NCBI GenBank assembly: GCA_050084985.1
Contig: JBITNC010000001.1
Coordinates: forward strand, 71,548,001-71,612,000
Origin: Nageia nagi
Taxonomy: Eukaryota; Pinophyta
DNA length: 64,000 bases
Direction: 5' to 3'
Below are positions 14,901 through 27,539 of the stretch, one piece after another (within the stretch, counting starts at the first letter, position 1; every line of letters starts with the position of its first letter). A program made the translations under genes and the position numbers. The notes beneath the pieces are model-generated. The model ran no database searches and was not told the origin of the DNA. It saw only the letters and a list, made by a program, of their open reading frames with translations.

Positions 14901-15891
14901 GGTCTTAATTCCCCTTTATGTGGATGATCTTCTGATAACTAGGAATAATGATGAAATCATTAAAGAGTGCATATCCAAACTTAAGAAAACATTTGAAATG
15001 ATTGATCTTGGTCTCTTTCACTACTATCTTAGAATGCAAGTGTATTAATACAAAGATTATACTTATCTAAATTAATCTAAGTATATATCAGATATCTTGC
15101 AGAAGTTTGGAATGGAGTGTAGATATGCTATAATCCTAGTCTCTCCTTGAATTATTATTTCCTTGAGCTTGAATTATCAGTTAGTTGATGCTATAGCTTA
15201 TAGGTAATTAATTAGTTGTCTTTTATATTTGATTATATCTAGGCCAGATATTACCTTTATAGTGAATCTAATGGCATGATTCATGCAAACACTATATGTT
15301 GAGCACCTCAATGCTATTAAGCAAATCTTGAGGTATGTTACAAGGACTAAGAATCTTGATCTCAAGTATTCTAAGTTACCCTCATTTGTTCTCTCTGAAT
15401 TTTTAGATTCAAACCATGGGAGAGATAGAGATGATAGAATATCAACCTTTGCATATGTGTTTAGCATTTGTTCAAGTGTTATCTCTTAGGCTTTCAAGAA
15501 CCAACCTACTATTTTTATTTTCATCACAAAATTTGAATATCATGCCATGTCTATTCCAACCTAGGAAGCTATTTTCCTAAGACATCTTCTAAAAGAAATT
15601 GGGTATGAGCAAGGTGGCTCATCTTTGATTTCTATAGATAATCAATCAACTATTTCTTTGGCTAAGAATCTTATGTTCCATCAGAGAACAAAACATATGG
15701 AAATCCATGCCCATTTTATAAGGGAGAAGGTTCTTGATGACATCATACACCTAGAGTATTATCCATCCACCTTGAACTTTGCTGATTTGTTCATCAATCC
15801 ACTCTTAGATGCTCAATTTTATAAGCTTAGGGATGCTATCAAGTTGGTGAAGTTACCCTCAAAGGGGAGTGAATTTGAATTCTTTTGTTGA
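11954..15891 (+). pseudogene. Copia B: decayed gag-pol polyprotein
   Basis: Ty1/Copia polyprotein, order gag-protease-integrase-RT-RNase H. The chosen ATG at 11954 is in frame with the later gag (LWQIVNENLVPP). Gag (UBN2 type) runs to about 12800, with a Lys/Asn-rich tail and a nucleocapsid knuckle CNYYGIQGHK. The protease active site is FDSSC near 12945, where DSGC is usual. Integrase: HLAHLNHKS near 13325, LRLDNRGEY at 13684, and NGVVKKKNR near 13790, where the catalytic Glu of NGVxER is replaced by Lys. [14 protein letters not shown] near 14520 and YVDDLLIT near 14920. RNase H ends with RTKHMEIHAHFIRE and a stop at 15891. There are many stops and frameshifts. Clear as Copia; no longer functional. 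Confidence 0.9.
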
Positions 15892-16175
15892 ATTCATATT
15901 TATGATGACAAATTCACCCCTTAAGAGGATTTTGTGTTATATAGTGTTAATTGTATTATACACCTTCATGGTAAGTTTGCTCTATGTAAGGAACTTGTAC
16001 AAATTTTTAGAGCAAAAAGATTGGCCAATTTAGCACTATTTAGTTATCCATATGTGAGGAACTCTTATGTGTATTTTGGCACTATTAAGTTATCCATGTG
16101 TGAGAAACTCTTATGTGTCTTTTAGCATTATTCAATTATCCATATGTGAGAAACTTGTATGTGCATGCTTTATTT
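15859..16175 (+). mobile_element. Copia B: polypurine tract and start of 3' LTR
   Basis: AAAGGGGAG followed by TGAATTTGAATTC overlaps the end of the pol frame, the same arrangement as in Copia D (AAGGGGGAG then TATGAAG). The 3' LTR therefore probably starts at about 15870. Its right end is unknown. From about 16029 it holds three imperfect copies of a roughly 46 bp unit (TTAGTTATCCATATGTGAGG, AAGTTATCCATGTGTGAGA, CAATTATCCATATGTGAGA). Confidence 0.6.
16029..16172 (+). repeat. Three tandem copies of a 46 bp unit
   Basis: Each unit carries (A/C)A(A/G)TTATCCAT(A/G)TGTGAG(A/G)AACT followed by TTATGTGT or TGTATGTG. They lie in the presumed 3' LTR of Copia B, where short U3 repeats are common. Confidence 0.75.
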
Positions 16176-16385
16176 TGTAATGATAATTAACACATATTTT
16201 ATACACAACAGGTGACTATGAGTTTTGGATTGGCATCTTTGTGATGACTTATAGTGCACTATTGATTAGTTTATGATATCATTTGAGTAATTCATCTATC
16301 CTTGTTAATTTGAATATGGTGCATCTAATTGATCTTGATATTTGAGTTGCTTATGACTTGCAAGTTCCTTGAGATTGTAAGTTAC
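16176..16385. other. Junction between Copia B and Gypsy C, unresolved
   Basis: AT-rich. The 3' LTR of C should begin here on the minus strand, but no start matching a C LTR could be recognised, and no target duplication was found. Confidence 0.3.
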
Positions 16386-19051
16386 TTACTTTATGTATGC
16401 AGGCTCTTGAAGACTCTTCATGACTTCTAGTTGGATGACTACTTCATGTACATTGAAAATGATATTGGTTAATGATTGTATGGCAAAGTAGTGAGACTTA
16501 TTAACAAAAGTTGCCCAATCAATGGGCTCTACAATTTGTGTAAAAAAAATGATTTTATTTCCTCCTATGAGGCTATAGGAATTAAAGAATGGTAGTAATA
16601 ATTCCACCTAAAATAGGTGTCTAAACTTGTTGAATAGGTTGTGTTTATCGAGGAGGTGTCAAGTTTTGAGCTTTTGGTTCTTGTTCTACCTCTTCCATGT
16701 ATTTATCATTATCCTCAAGTTTATCCATTGGGGTAAAGTCTTTTTTTTTCCTGTATTCATCATTATCATTGTCATCTCTTGATCCTCCTCTAGGTGTAGC
16801 TACTATAGATACATTAGCTTCAAGTACACTTCCCCTACCTCATTGAATTTGGCTTTGCTCCTCTTCTAGGGTTTGTGTTTCATCTTATTCCTAGGCTTCT
16901 TTTGCAACACTAGTATTCATATCTTAAGGGTCTCTAAACTCTTTTGTATCAAAACTTTTTAACTCTTTTACTACCACCTTTGAAACTTATTCTATTACAT
17001 ATAAAGGTGAAGGTACAATCATTTATGATTATGACCTTGTTGTAATGGTACAAGGCTTATTTGTAGGCTTCTGTTCTTCTCCAAGATTTGTTATTTCTAA
17101 GCCAAGGTTTGTATTTTCTTTTTTTCTTTGGAGAAGGCTCCTAAGAAGATGTGGTAGTATATGAGGGGTCTTGCTCTCTCTTTTTTGGAATTTCAACCAT
17201 GCTAGATGGTTTTCCTATTTGTATTGGCCTCACCCCTGCAATAGGTTTTCTTTGAAAATGAGGGGGAAGGGGCTATCCCAACTCTGGAAAAGGATTTTTG
17301 GAATACTCAGCCTCTTAGTACTTATCATATTTGAATTTTTTAAAAACTTCACTCTCAATGTGGTGAATTTTTGTTGTGTACTCAAATCTAAATTTTATAA
17401 AATAATGAATTTTATTGGTACCCCACCCAAGATTTGCTAACTGGGTGAGGACCTCTAGGTTGAAGACAAAATTGTATCTCTTATTTTCCTAGTTCATATA
17501 CTTCCTTATTCTCTCAAGGGCCATCTAAGCCTTATTTAGGGGTATGATTTTCCAATCAAGGTACATTTTTGCTTCCTATTGAGTTTTATCTACAAAATAT
17601 TCTATATGAGGCCTACTATCATGGATAAATGCTGGATATTTTTTGTTTGACCTTATTATTTGGGTCATCTCTCCTAATGGGTCATACATCCATGTAGCTT
17701 TCACCGTATCTAATTTGAAATTTTATATAATGAATTGGGCTATACTACCTTTACATCCTATTTTTAAAAGAGTAAAATTCTTAGTAGAAGTTGATATATC
17801 TATATTAGACTTAAAATTACCCCTGGATCTATATTTGCTCTCTATAGCACAAATCTATCTTTCCATTTCTATTGAGTACAACTGGGAGGTTACATATTTG
17901 GGTAATAAGAAGGGTCTCTCAAAATACCCATACCTAATTATCATGGTGCAACTTCTTAAGAAGTACCAATCACCAATTTTATTTCATCCTTACAGCTCTC
18001 TCATTGTGTTTTTACACAATCTTCTAAGGAGTTTTTTAGTAAAAAATTTTATTGCTATTGCATAGAACTTATACATAAATTCATAGTAGGATCCATGCAA
18101 CTTACTCAAAATTGGTATCATCAAGTTGATTGGTATGGATGTAGTGTTGGAACTTTTCAACTCAACTGGTAGCCCTACCTCTATGAGTTTATCAAGATTT
18201 TGATGGGTGAAGAGCCATATGAGGAGTGTCTAAAATATGAATTATCAATTTTGAATAGAAACCTCTTAATTTATCTAGTTATGAAAGCCAAAATGTTATA
18301 GTAGACATGAGCCTCTAAAATATTATAATCCATACACACCATGGCTTCATCTACTTCAATCTGGGTTCTTTCCTAGCATAATTACTAGTGCCTATAAGAC
18401 TTCTCTATCCTTTTTTCTTTCAAAAAGGGCTATCTAGTAGCTTGGTAAGAGTTTGCCTTTCTTGCTATCTTGGTATCTTCTACTGATCTAGCTCAACATT
18501 TCATCTTGATTGACATAAAAGTCATGCTTCTCCATTTTTAAATTAATTTATTTCTTGACATGGAAGGTCCAGTTTGTTGGAATAGCAAATGCTTGGATGA
18601 TGGAGTTAGGAGAGTGATCTAGTACTACATCAAATTTTGGTTTTGATGTATCTCCCTCTTCTATGATCTTGAACATTCCTATTTGGTAACCCTTTTGGTG
18701 ATGTCTATGTGCCAAGGAGTATAAGATCTCATGGTAAGTAAAAGACTCATAGGGCACATAATAGGCTAGGTTCTAGTCAATCATGATGTCTCTTTTTAAA
18801 TGGGCAAGTGACTTCCCCTTTCCAATCATGTTGGTTGTCTTATGTTATAGAAGAATGCAACTAGATTTAGCTCTCCATGCATCCATATGATTAATCACCC
18901 TCATATTAGTCCAATTTATTCCTAGTGCATTCTCAAGATATTCTTCTTGCAAGGAAAGAAGGCCAACATCGAGTTGATCTACTTTAGCTATAAAGGATGA
19001 TGGAGAAGTTGCCATGATATCAACACCCTTCCTTGAACCTTTGGTTGTCAT
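16386..19051 (-). pseudogene. Gypsy C: extra ORF downstream of integrase
   Basis: Reading leftward from an ATG at 19051 there is a long decayed coding stretch after the integrase of element C, in the sense direction. Readable pieces are 18845-19051 (SPSSFIAKVDQLDVGLLSLQ), 18548-18757 (KPKFDVVLDHSPNSIIQAF), a stretch around 17450-18000 in one frame with few stops (YGYFERPFLLPKYVTSQLY, later IPLNKA, ALERIRKYMN and LTQLANLGWGTNKIHYF), a Pro/Ser/Lys-rich part near 17100-17250, and a last piece at 16386-16607 (VEPIDWATFVNKSHYFAIQ). I recognise no domain. Tat-lineage Gypsy elements are known to carry additional ORFs between integrase and the 3' LTR, and position fits. A captured host gene is the alternative. 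Confidence 0.55.
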
Positions 19052-19559
19052 TTAAAAATAGTAATCTAGGTAATCCAAGGTCTTACAAATTTTCTTTCTC
19101 TTAACATAACTTGGATCTAAAATCTCTAAGTTCTAAATGCTTTGAAAAATTGTGTGCTTGAAATTAGGTAAGTGTTGAACTAGAGGGTATGGGGGAATTT
19201 TATTTGTCCAAGGTTGGTAAGATTTCCATTAATGGAAATTACTACTTAAGGATCTTGAGACCCGCACATTGTATAGATTGAGCTAGCATAGGCTAGATAA
19301 GTAATTTCAAAGCACACCAAATTTAATTTATGATACTTGTGTGATGATTTATAAAATTTGGGAAATCATTTCTTAAATGCTACCTTATTTAGTTTATAGC
19401 TAAGTAGTATGTCAACATTAACTCTAGATAAAGCTAAATTAAAGTTGAGCATTAATAGCTACCTACTTTTGAAAATTATTTAAAAATATAATTTTAACTA
19501 TTTACAATATACATTACTTTGCAAGCACTACAAGTTTACCTCATCACTTGGTAATGTTT

Positions 19560-22500
19560 CAAATAAATCCTTCTGATGGGAATAGGTAATTCCTAGGACC
19601 TAGTAATATCTTGTTTGAATGCATTACTTTGCATAGCTTGAGTGATTATGTAAGGTTCACTCCAAAGAGAATCAAATTTTTGATGTCTTTCAAGCTTTGC
19701 TCTTTCCTCATCCCATTTGAGAACAATATCATCTAGTTAAAACTTTATTTAAGAATACTTTTTCTTATCAAACCACTTCTTGATAATATGCTAGCAATGT
19801 TGGAATGAATCATATGCCTTGTTCTGGTCTTCCTCCAATTTTAAAAGCTAACTATATCTAGATTGTAGTGGCTCAAAGTGATGGTCTTCCATTTCTTGTA
19901 GGATTTTCAAAGTTGGTAACTCCATGTGTATTGGCAACATAGGTATTTTACCATATACAAATGCATATGGGGATGTTTTTATTGCTAATTTTATACTGAT
20001 CCTATATGACAATAATGCAAAATCCAATTGTGTATTCCATTGTACTAGGATTTCCTTCAATTGTTCTCTTGGTGATTTGAGTTAGGTTTTTGTTAGTTGA
20101 TTTGGCTAACCTATTACCTTATGGTAATAGTTTAAAGAGAATAATTAGTACACTCTATACTAAGCTATAAAGCTTGATAAATTGCCTCTAGTAAATGCCA
20201 AGCCATTATCTAACATAATAGTTTATGATATTTTAAAGTAGGTGATTATCCTTTTAATAATTTCTATCACTACTTCTTAATCTATATTTTTACATGGCAT
20301 AGCCTCTAACCATCTAGTGAAGTAATCTATTGTAGTCAAAATAAACTTGTAGCCTACCAAGGAATTTGTGTTTAAAACACCAATGAATTCCATACCCTAT
20401 TGTTGAAAGGGTTCCTCAACTACCATAAGTTTGAGAGGCATTTTAGGTTATCTCCTCTTTCCCACAAATCTATTACACTTGTCACATTCTTGGGCAATCT
20501 TGAATGAATCTTGAAATATAGTGGGCCAATAGTATCCAGCTTGTAATACCTTTATTACTATAGTTGGCCAACTATAATGCCTACCAAAGAATCCATAATT
20601 AAATTCATGCAATATTCTATGGGATTCATCTTGCCTCACACATCTACGTAGGGTTTGATTAAATTTTTTTTTTATATAGACAATCATCTATCATGATAAA
20701 TTTAAGGGTATGCAACTTGAATCTCCTTTGAAATATATTCAAAGCTTTAGGACACCTACCAATGTGGAAATAAACCATGATTTATTTAATCCAATCATTT
20801 TCTTAATTAAGTTGCTATTCATCCTCCATAAGAGCAATCATATGTGAACCTTTAGCTATATTTTCATAGAGAGCCCTACCTCTAATCAGCTTGGTTAGCT
20901 TAATTTCTATGTCATATTCCATTATTTTAGTGATTCAACTAGCCTTTTCTTCACCTAGATCTCCTTGTATAATATAATTTCTCACATCTAGTTGGATAGT
21001 AAATACAATGATTCTATTATGGGAGACATAATGCTTGAATTTTTTAAGTACCTTCATAATGGAAAACATTTGATTTTTAATAAATGAGTACTTTTTTGGT
21101 CTTGATGTAGTGTTTAACTATGAAAGGCAATTAGGTGCTCTTCATTATTATCATCCTTTTGTGTAAGAATTACAACAATGCTCTTGTCTGCTCCATGTGC
21201 ATATATGATGAAATCTTTTGACATATCAAGATTTTTAAGCATTAGAGCTTCTATTATAACCATTTTTATTTCTTTGAAAGCAACTCTTGTTTCATATGAC
21301 CAAGAAAATATAGCATCTTTCTTTAGCATTGAAGTGATTAGAGATACGATCTCTAAAAAATTATTATTAAATTTTCTAACAAAATTGATTTGACCAAGGA
21401 ATAACTACAAGGCTTTCTTGTTAGAGGGGAGTGCTAATGCTTCTATAGCTTTTACTCTATCTAATCAATTGATAGTCCCTCTTTTGAGATAATATGGCCT
21501 AGTAACTTTCCTTGCTTGAACATAAAAATTAATTTTTTTTTATTTATTGAAATGCCAAATTTTATGCATCTTTCAAAGACTAATATTAGATGTTCTAGGT
21601 GATCACTTCTACTTCTAGAGAAGACTATGATATCATCTAGATATATTAGTATAATATTATTTATTAGCTCACCAAATGCATGATCCATGGCTCTTTTAAA
21701 ATTAACTCCTACATTAGAAAGACCAAATGGCATTCTTTGAAAAGCAAATGTCTCCCATTTAGTTGTAAATGTTAGTTTGAATTGATCTTCATCTTCAACC
21801 AAATCTAGTTAAATCCTGAGTAACCATTAATCATTGAAAAATAGCAAGCTTTGGCTACTGTATGCTTGATTTTCTCCATAGAAGGGAGAGTATAATTATA
21901 TTTAAGGGACACTTTATTCAAATTTTTGAAATCAATAAAGAATCTGATTTCTCCACTTTTCTTTCTCATAGGAACTAGATTCGTAACCCAGGAAGAATGC
22001 TTGATAGGATAAATAATTTTTGAATTAAGAAGCTTGATTAACTCTTATTTCATAACTTCTTCTATTTTTGGGTTGACTAGTCTTTATTTTTGCTCATATG
22101 GTTTGACCTTTGGTTCAAGCTCAATCATGTGTTGAATGACAACTATGTCATATGTCTTAAGATCATCATAAGTCCAAGCAATTACTTAGGAAAACTTATG
22201 ATAAATTTGAGACATAGTAGCTTTTTATATATTAAAACACTTTGAATCAATTTTTATATACTTATCAGGTTCTACTTCCAACTCAACATAATTCTCCTTC
22301 AGGATGATAAAAGACTTAGCCTTTAGGACATCTTTTGAATCAAATAGTCTTTCAAAAAATAACAATCATTTTGGTATAACATTGTTTTTAAGCTAAATGA
22401 CATTTGATTCTTGGAAACAATCAAGCATTTTTTGAACACCAAAAATGTGAGCCACTACTTCATCTATGAGGAAGTTCATAATATGCTCATTAGAATTGAA

Positions 22501-23735
22501 TACTAGCCAGAAGTTTGCAACATCGAGTATTGAAGGCCTACACTAAACTTTGACTCCAAGATCTCCTCTTTTGTAATGAGAATAATTATAACATGCCCCT
22601 CTTCCAGTAAGTGCATCAGCTATTTGGTTATGCCTTCTATGAATAGATATAAAATTAATAACTAGAAATAAATCTAATAAATCTCACACTCTATTCTTGT
22701 AGTTCTTCAAATAATGATATTTTTCATTGATCTGATTCTCTAACTTGCTTGATGACTAATTCAAAATCACCATGGATAATTAAGAATCTAATACCTATAC
22801 TAATTTATTTAGATAACCTAAACAAAAAGCTTCATATTCAATTTTATTATTTATACAAGTCCATGTGAATCAAAAGAAGAATCTTTTAGTAGTTCCATTA
22901 GGAGATTTGAAGACCACTCTAGCTCCAAATCCATGTCTACATTCAAAAACTATCAAAATACATTGTCCATACCTCATGTTCTTTATTAGTAGTGATTAAG
23001 ATTGGTTGAGTTTTCTCATATAGATAATAATTTTTCATGTCAACATCTATGACTTGATAATTCAAATCATTTGCTAAAAGAATTTTAGTTGTCAGTAGTG
23101 ATTTCCTTAGTGTGTCACATTCAAATACTTCCACTAGTTGTGGATCATTCATATAATTTGATTCATTGATCCTTTTGAGATGGATAATTTTGGTGCATTC
23201 ATTCAAAATATTTACCTATTTATTTTGGAAAGAAAGAAGAATATGACTATAGTCTAAGGCGGGTATTCTCCCAATTTAGCAGTAAATTCTCTAGAAAGAC
23301 ATATTTTGAATAAAGGTGGAAGATCAACTACAATAATATCTTGGATAACATGAATATCTAGGAATGCATTCAAGGTTATTTGAGTGCTTTTAACACTAGC
23401 AACTACATCTACTAAGGAAGAATCTATTTGTATGACACCATCAATTCATATTGTAATATCAAACTTCATTTCATCTATAATAGCTTTAGGGATCATAGTT
23501 ATTGTAGCTCCAGTATCAATCATACAATTATTTACTACCCACCCTTCTAATCTCAGAGATAAATAGAAAGGTGGGGGCCTTATTATACCTATTAGAGATA
23601 GAGGGATAATTTTAGACATGGCATAGATAGGATTCTCTTCATTTTCCCTCTTTTTACTATTTCTTAACTTCAAAGATTCTTGCAAAAGATCTAATTGACC
23701 TAGTATCTTTAATGCATCAAACATAGTCATCTTAG
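19560..23735 (-). pseudogene. Gypsy C: pol (protease, RNase H, RT, RNase H, integrase)
   Basis: Decayed Ty3/Gypsy pol read leftward. Protease at 23446-23730: PPPFYLSLRLEG then NNCMIDTGATITMIP, with the catalytic Asp in DTGA. At about 22600-22970 lies an RNase H-like domain (WTMYFDSF, GARVVFKSPNGTTKRF, NNKIEYEAFCLGYL, IHRRHNQIADAL), placed before RT. RT: KHSSWVTNLVPMRKKSGEIR near 21990, FAFQRMPFGLSN and catalytic YLDDIIVFS at 21461-21802. The usual Gypsy RNase H is at 21114-21329. Integrase: Cys/His zinc region and YYWPTIFQDSFKIAQECDKC at 20448-20687, core with TTIDYFTRWLEAM near 20330, then TSPYAFVYGKIPMLP at 19848-20060; the C-terminal basic part reaches about 19560. Stops and frameshifts throughout. 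Family assignment is firm; precise lineage is inferred. Confidence 0.88.
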
Positions 23736-23739
23736 AAGG

Positions 23740-25420
23740 AGTTTTCTTTAATTATTCCATAATATTATATAAAGCATATGGGATGTACTTACTTAGTTCT
23801 ACTTTTTGATATGTTCTAAAATGTTGAGTAGCCTTTTCTTTATGATAATCAATAATAAAATGATATCTCAATGTACTGGATCTCTCTTTCTTCAAGACTT
23901 CTTTTCTAGTTGCAATGAGGTTTGTTTCATTTGGGTCATTAGTACTAAAATTTGATAGAATAGTACCCAAATTAAATGTAACTTGATGATGTTGGTTCTA
24001 AGGATGAGCTAAAGAAGCCTTAGCTTTCTTAGATTCAAGTTGTGCCTAAGTGGAGGCTTGATATTGCTAAGTGGCTTGAGGTTGCTATGGAACTGCTGAA
24101 GAAGTTACTTTAGTTTGAACATAATTTGCTTATTCTTCAGCATATCTTGAAAGCCAAAAGTTTAACATTATGAGATCAATAGTAGGATCTAAAGTAGGTT
24201 CTATCATCTGGTCAAAATGTAAACTAGAATATGAGGAGATAAACATGGTGGACACCATTCTATAATGCTCAAAGTAGCACTATCTGCAAAACTAGTCATA
24301 ATAGCATTTTCAATTATTTTAGGAGGATTTATTTATTTTGGTTGCTTTACCTTAGGTTGGAATCTTGGTTGATAATTATTATTGTATCTTCTATAATTAA
24401 AACCATGATTTTTCCTTTCTTACAGAGTGAGTTTATTGGTTAAATTTCTAATAGTTACCTCCAACTAGTTTATTCTTTCCTCTTCTTGAGATTTAGGTCT
24501 AGTACTAGTACTTATGGATGTAAGAGTGGGTAATGCTAGTAACTAATTTTGGATAATAGGATTAGGAGGAGATGATAAGGCTAAAAATCTAGGGTGACCT
24601 ATTTATGGACCCTATTTGGGAGGTAAATTTGGAAATAAAAGTATGATTATTCTAGGTTGCATTTTACCAAAGGACACCAGGGTATGTTCTACAATTTTTG
24701 CTATCTGATAAACATCTAAGAATGTATCTCCTAACATAATAATAAGCATATTAAGGTCAAGAAGTAAAGTTTCCTATAATACACTAGAGCTTATGCACTT
24801 GTTGGTCTAATCCTTGCTAGTATGGACTTCCATGTTCTTTCAAATCTAATATTGAAATCATTAATGGATTCATGAGGATGTATTTTGATACATGCTATGA
24901 GGCTAAGGAATGTGCTATCATCACTATTTGAAACAAATATTTTAATTAAATCTTTACATAACTCTCCCCATGAATTTATACATTAGAGGGTAAGAGTTTT
25001 GAACCACTCAACTGCTTTGCCTTCAAAAGAGTGTGACAATAACCTAGTCATCATGGTTTCATCAGTAATATTGAAGCTTGAAGCCAATAAAGATAGATCT
25101 TGATAATGTTCATATGGCATATTTTCATAGCCATCATACTTAGGAAAAAATTTGAAAGTTTCTTGAGGTATAGGAGGTCAATTAGTATCAACAACCAAAG
25201 GATGACTATTATTTCAGATAAAAAATCTGCTGGTTGAGCCATACTTGTAGAATGTATAGAAGATGAAGAATTTTTTGGATCTGAGTCAAATATAATTGAT
25301 CATGGGATTACCCTTAAAGGGACTAAGGGAGATATAACCTAAGAAATCTTTCACCTAGTCCTCCTATAAAGAACTAATAGCTCTTGAAATGTAGACTATT
25401 TAAGGGAATTTTTAGCACTA
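23740..25420 (-). pseudogene. Gypsy C: gag
   Basis: Capsid polyprotein read leftward. The Retrotrans_gag domain is clear at about 24790-25200: PQETFKFFPKYDGYENMPYE, then ETMMTRLLSHSFEGKAVEWF and FNIRFERTWKSI, the usual pattern for this domain. The 23752-23970 piece (KVELSKYIPYALYNIME) links gag to protease. The start is not defined, because the N-terminal part is broken; a leader with ATGCCCTGATGGGCC (minus) lies at about 25590-25610, so gag begins left of that. Many stops are at Gln-like positions. Non-functional. Confidence 0.75.
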
Positions 25421-25626
25421 CTTCTAGTTAGTCTATGTTTTGGAGGTGCTAGGGTTCAAAATATTAATTATTTGAGACAAGAGTCAACAATAATATTCAA
25501 AAACCTTATAATATTGAAGTATTTAATTAATACCTACCAAATGAGGCTATTAGACCTAAGTATGCTCACTAAATATGGAATTTAGCTTGAGGCCCATCAG
25601 GGCATGCCAAAAATAGAACTAGTTAT

Positions 25627-26500
25627 TATTGATCGGTATATCATAACCTCAAAGGGTTTGGTCTGGTCATGTTTTCCACTACTCATAATAGGAGGTTCCT
25701 TGAGAGAATAGAATATGGTGGGGATGTGCTCATGTTGGTTTTCTACTCAATCTCCAATTTATAGATTGGTTCCTATCTATATTCGAGGTTAAAAGTAATA
25801 GGAAAGGAATAAAAAGATAAAGAGTTACAAGAAAGAGATAAGTAAATAATAAGAGCTAAAACAAGAAATATACAACCTGAGCATTGCAGCATAGGTAATA
25901 ATTCATAGCCAATATCAAGAATAGAAAACTATCTCACACTTGGGGTTTCACAATCATAATACACAGCCATAATTTGAAGAAAATATTTCACATGTAACAT
26001 CCACAAAATTAATAAATAGCCACTTTGTTGCAAGAGGGAAAAGCATTATATATTTATACTATCATATGTGAATATCTCTTATAATTTGGACAAATTTGTT
26101 GAAATGTCCTACCTTTTTTATCTTTAAGAGCTAGCTATTTATACAACTTCCACCCCTCCTTGAGTGGTTGGGTTTCATCAATATACATAATTGCTAGCAT
26201 TGAATGGAATAACTACAACAACATTATTTACATAAATAATATAATTGTGTTAGATTATATAATGAATAAGTACCAATCAACATGAATATTTGGGAATTTA
26301 CTATTTTTGAACAACCATGTCCATAGAGCCATAATCTTTCTAACATGTCGTTGATTGCTCCTTCTTCGATCCTATAGCTAATTGAAGATAACAATATAGC
26401 TTTTTAAGTAATTATTTAACTACAAATTTATGGGTATGACTTAGTAATATGCTCTATCATCTACTATATACTTCAATACAATCTTTATGATCTCTACTAT
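25627..26500 (-). mobile_element. Gypsy C: part of the 5' LTR
   Basis: The inner LTR end is placed at 25627 because the minus strand reads GATCAATA followed by a leader with GGCATGCCCTGATGGG, matching the LTR end and leader of element E (AATCAATA, then GCATGCCCGATGGGACCC at 40459-40476). A TATA box lies at 26136-26144 (minus, TATAAATAG), in the proper place upstream of R. The outer end is not resolved; by analogy with the 1.5 kb LTR of E it could reach about 27.1 kb. Confidence 0.5.
26136..26144 (-). promoter_or_regulatory. TATA box in Gypsy C LTR
   Basis: TATAAATAGCTAGC on the minus strand, about 510 bp before the LTR inner end. Position and motif fit an LTR promoter. Confidence 0.45.
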
Positions 26501-26734
26501 AGATGTTAGTGATCAGAGTAATGGTAGTTGATAGACATTATGTTAACTTGATTCAAGAACAAATTACCACTATTATATGGAAATGAGTCAATGTTGACAC
26601 ATTAATAGGGTCTCAAGGGTTAAACACTTAATATAAAGTGGACCTAGGTGTTCCTTCTCATGCATTACTCTTACCTTTGCTTGGCAAGCTTTATGTTCTT
26701 CATCTAGGCTTTATTGATGATCTGATTCTTTTAG

Positions 26735-26975
26735 GACCCACTAATTTTAGCAAAAAATCATGATGTCATCTCTTAGAATCAATGGGCTCTATTGATGATC
26801 TTTAAAAATCTTTTCCTATAATTGCTTACTCTAATAATTACTAATTTTGATCAAAAAATATGATGTCATTTCTCAGAATTGATGATCTAGTTCTTTCAAG
26901 ACCCATTGATTTTAGCCAAAAATCATGATGTTATCTCTCAAAATTGGTAGGATCTATTGATGATCTAGTTTTGAA
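26735..26975. repeat. Three degenerate repeats with ATGATGTCAT core
   Basis: Three imperfect copies of a unit containing TTTTAGC(C/A)AAAAATCATGATGTCATCTCT followed by GAATTGATG and CTATTGATGATCT. They probably belong to U3 of the Gypsy C LTR; the TGATGTCA core is also repeated in the LTR of element E. Confidence 0.6.
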
Positions 26976-27029
26976 TTCATGCAAGTCTTGGTAACTTGTG
27001 TCAACAATTCCTAGAGACTCTAAGACCAT

Positions 27030-27395
27030 ACATATAACTCTTATATGCTCTTATATACATGATTCTTAGGTATCCTTTACAATTCTCTTGAGTACTTTGA
27101 AGAAGATGACATAACTCTCAGAGTTCTCTTAACTCCCAGGCACTAAAGAATAAAAGAATAAAGAATAACATAAATCCTATTGACATAACTCCTAGGTATT
27201 CTTATTCATATAATTTTTGGGTACTCTTATATACATAATTCCTAACACTCTAAGGGAAATAAATGGGAAGGTGAGGGATTAACAAGAATGAAAGAATACA
27301 AAACTTTACAACTCACAAAAACTCTAAGAGAATAATATGATTATTGAGCACTCTTATATACATAACTCCTAGGTAATAAAGAATAAAATAATAGA
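27030..27395. repeat. Degenerate short repeats (CTCTTATATACATAACTCCTAGG)
   Basis: Several irregular copies of a 20-50 bp unit with TATACATAA(C/T)TCCTAGGTA and ACTCTTATATACA. No coding content. Lies inside element A, left of its 3' polypurine tract. Confidence 0.5.
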
Positions 27396-27530
27396 GAATA
27401 AATAATAATAGAATTACCCCAATTCAAAGTGTAATTCTAAAATAATACACTCCATTGTATCTATTTGGAGGAGAACTCTCTTGCTTTCTCTCTTACTTCT
27501 CTCTTATTCGCTCTATCCCAATATTGCATT

Positions 27531-27539
27531 AAGGGGGAG
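27531..27539 (+). other. Element A: polypurine tract
   Basis: AAGGGGGAG directly precedes the LTR start TGTTGGAATG, the standard second-strand priming site for Copia elements. It shows that the LTR at 27540 is a 3' LTR and that A is on the plus strand. Confidence 0.85.

Noticed and set aside
17171-18065. Plus-strand frames of 89 and 140 codons
   Set aside because: The opposite strand has a better coding pattern continuous with Gypsy C; the plus frames are hydrophobic shadows.
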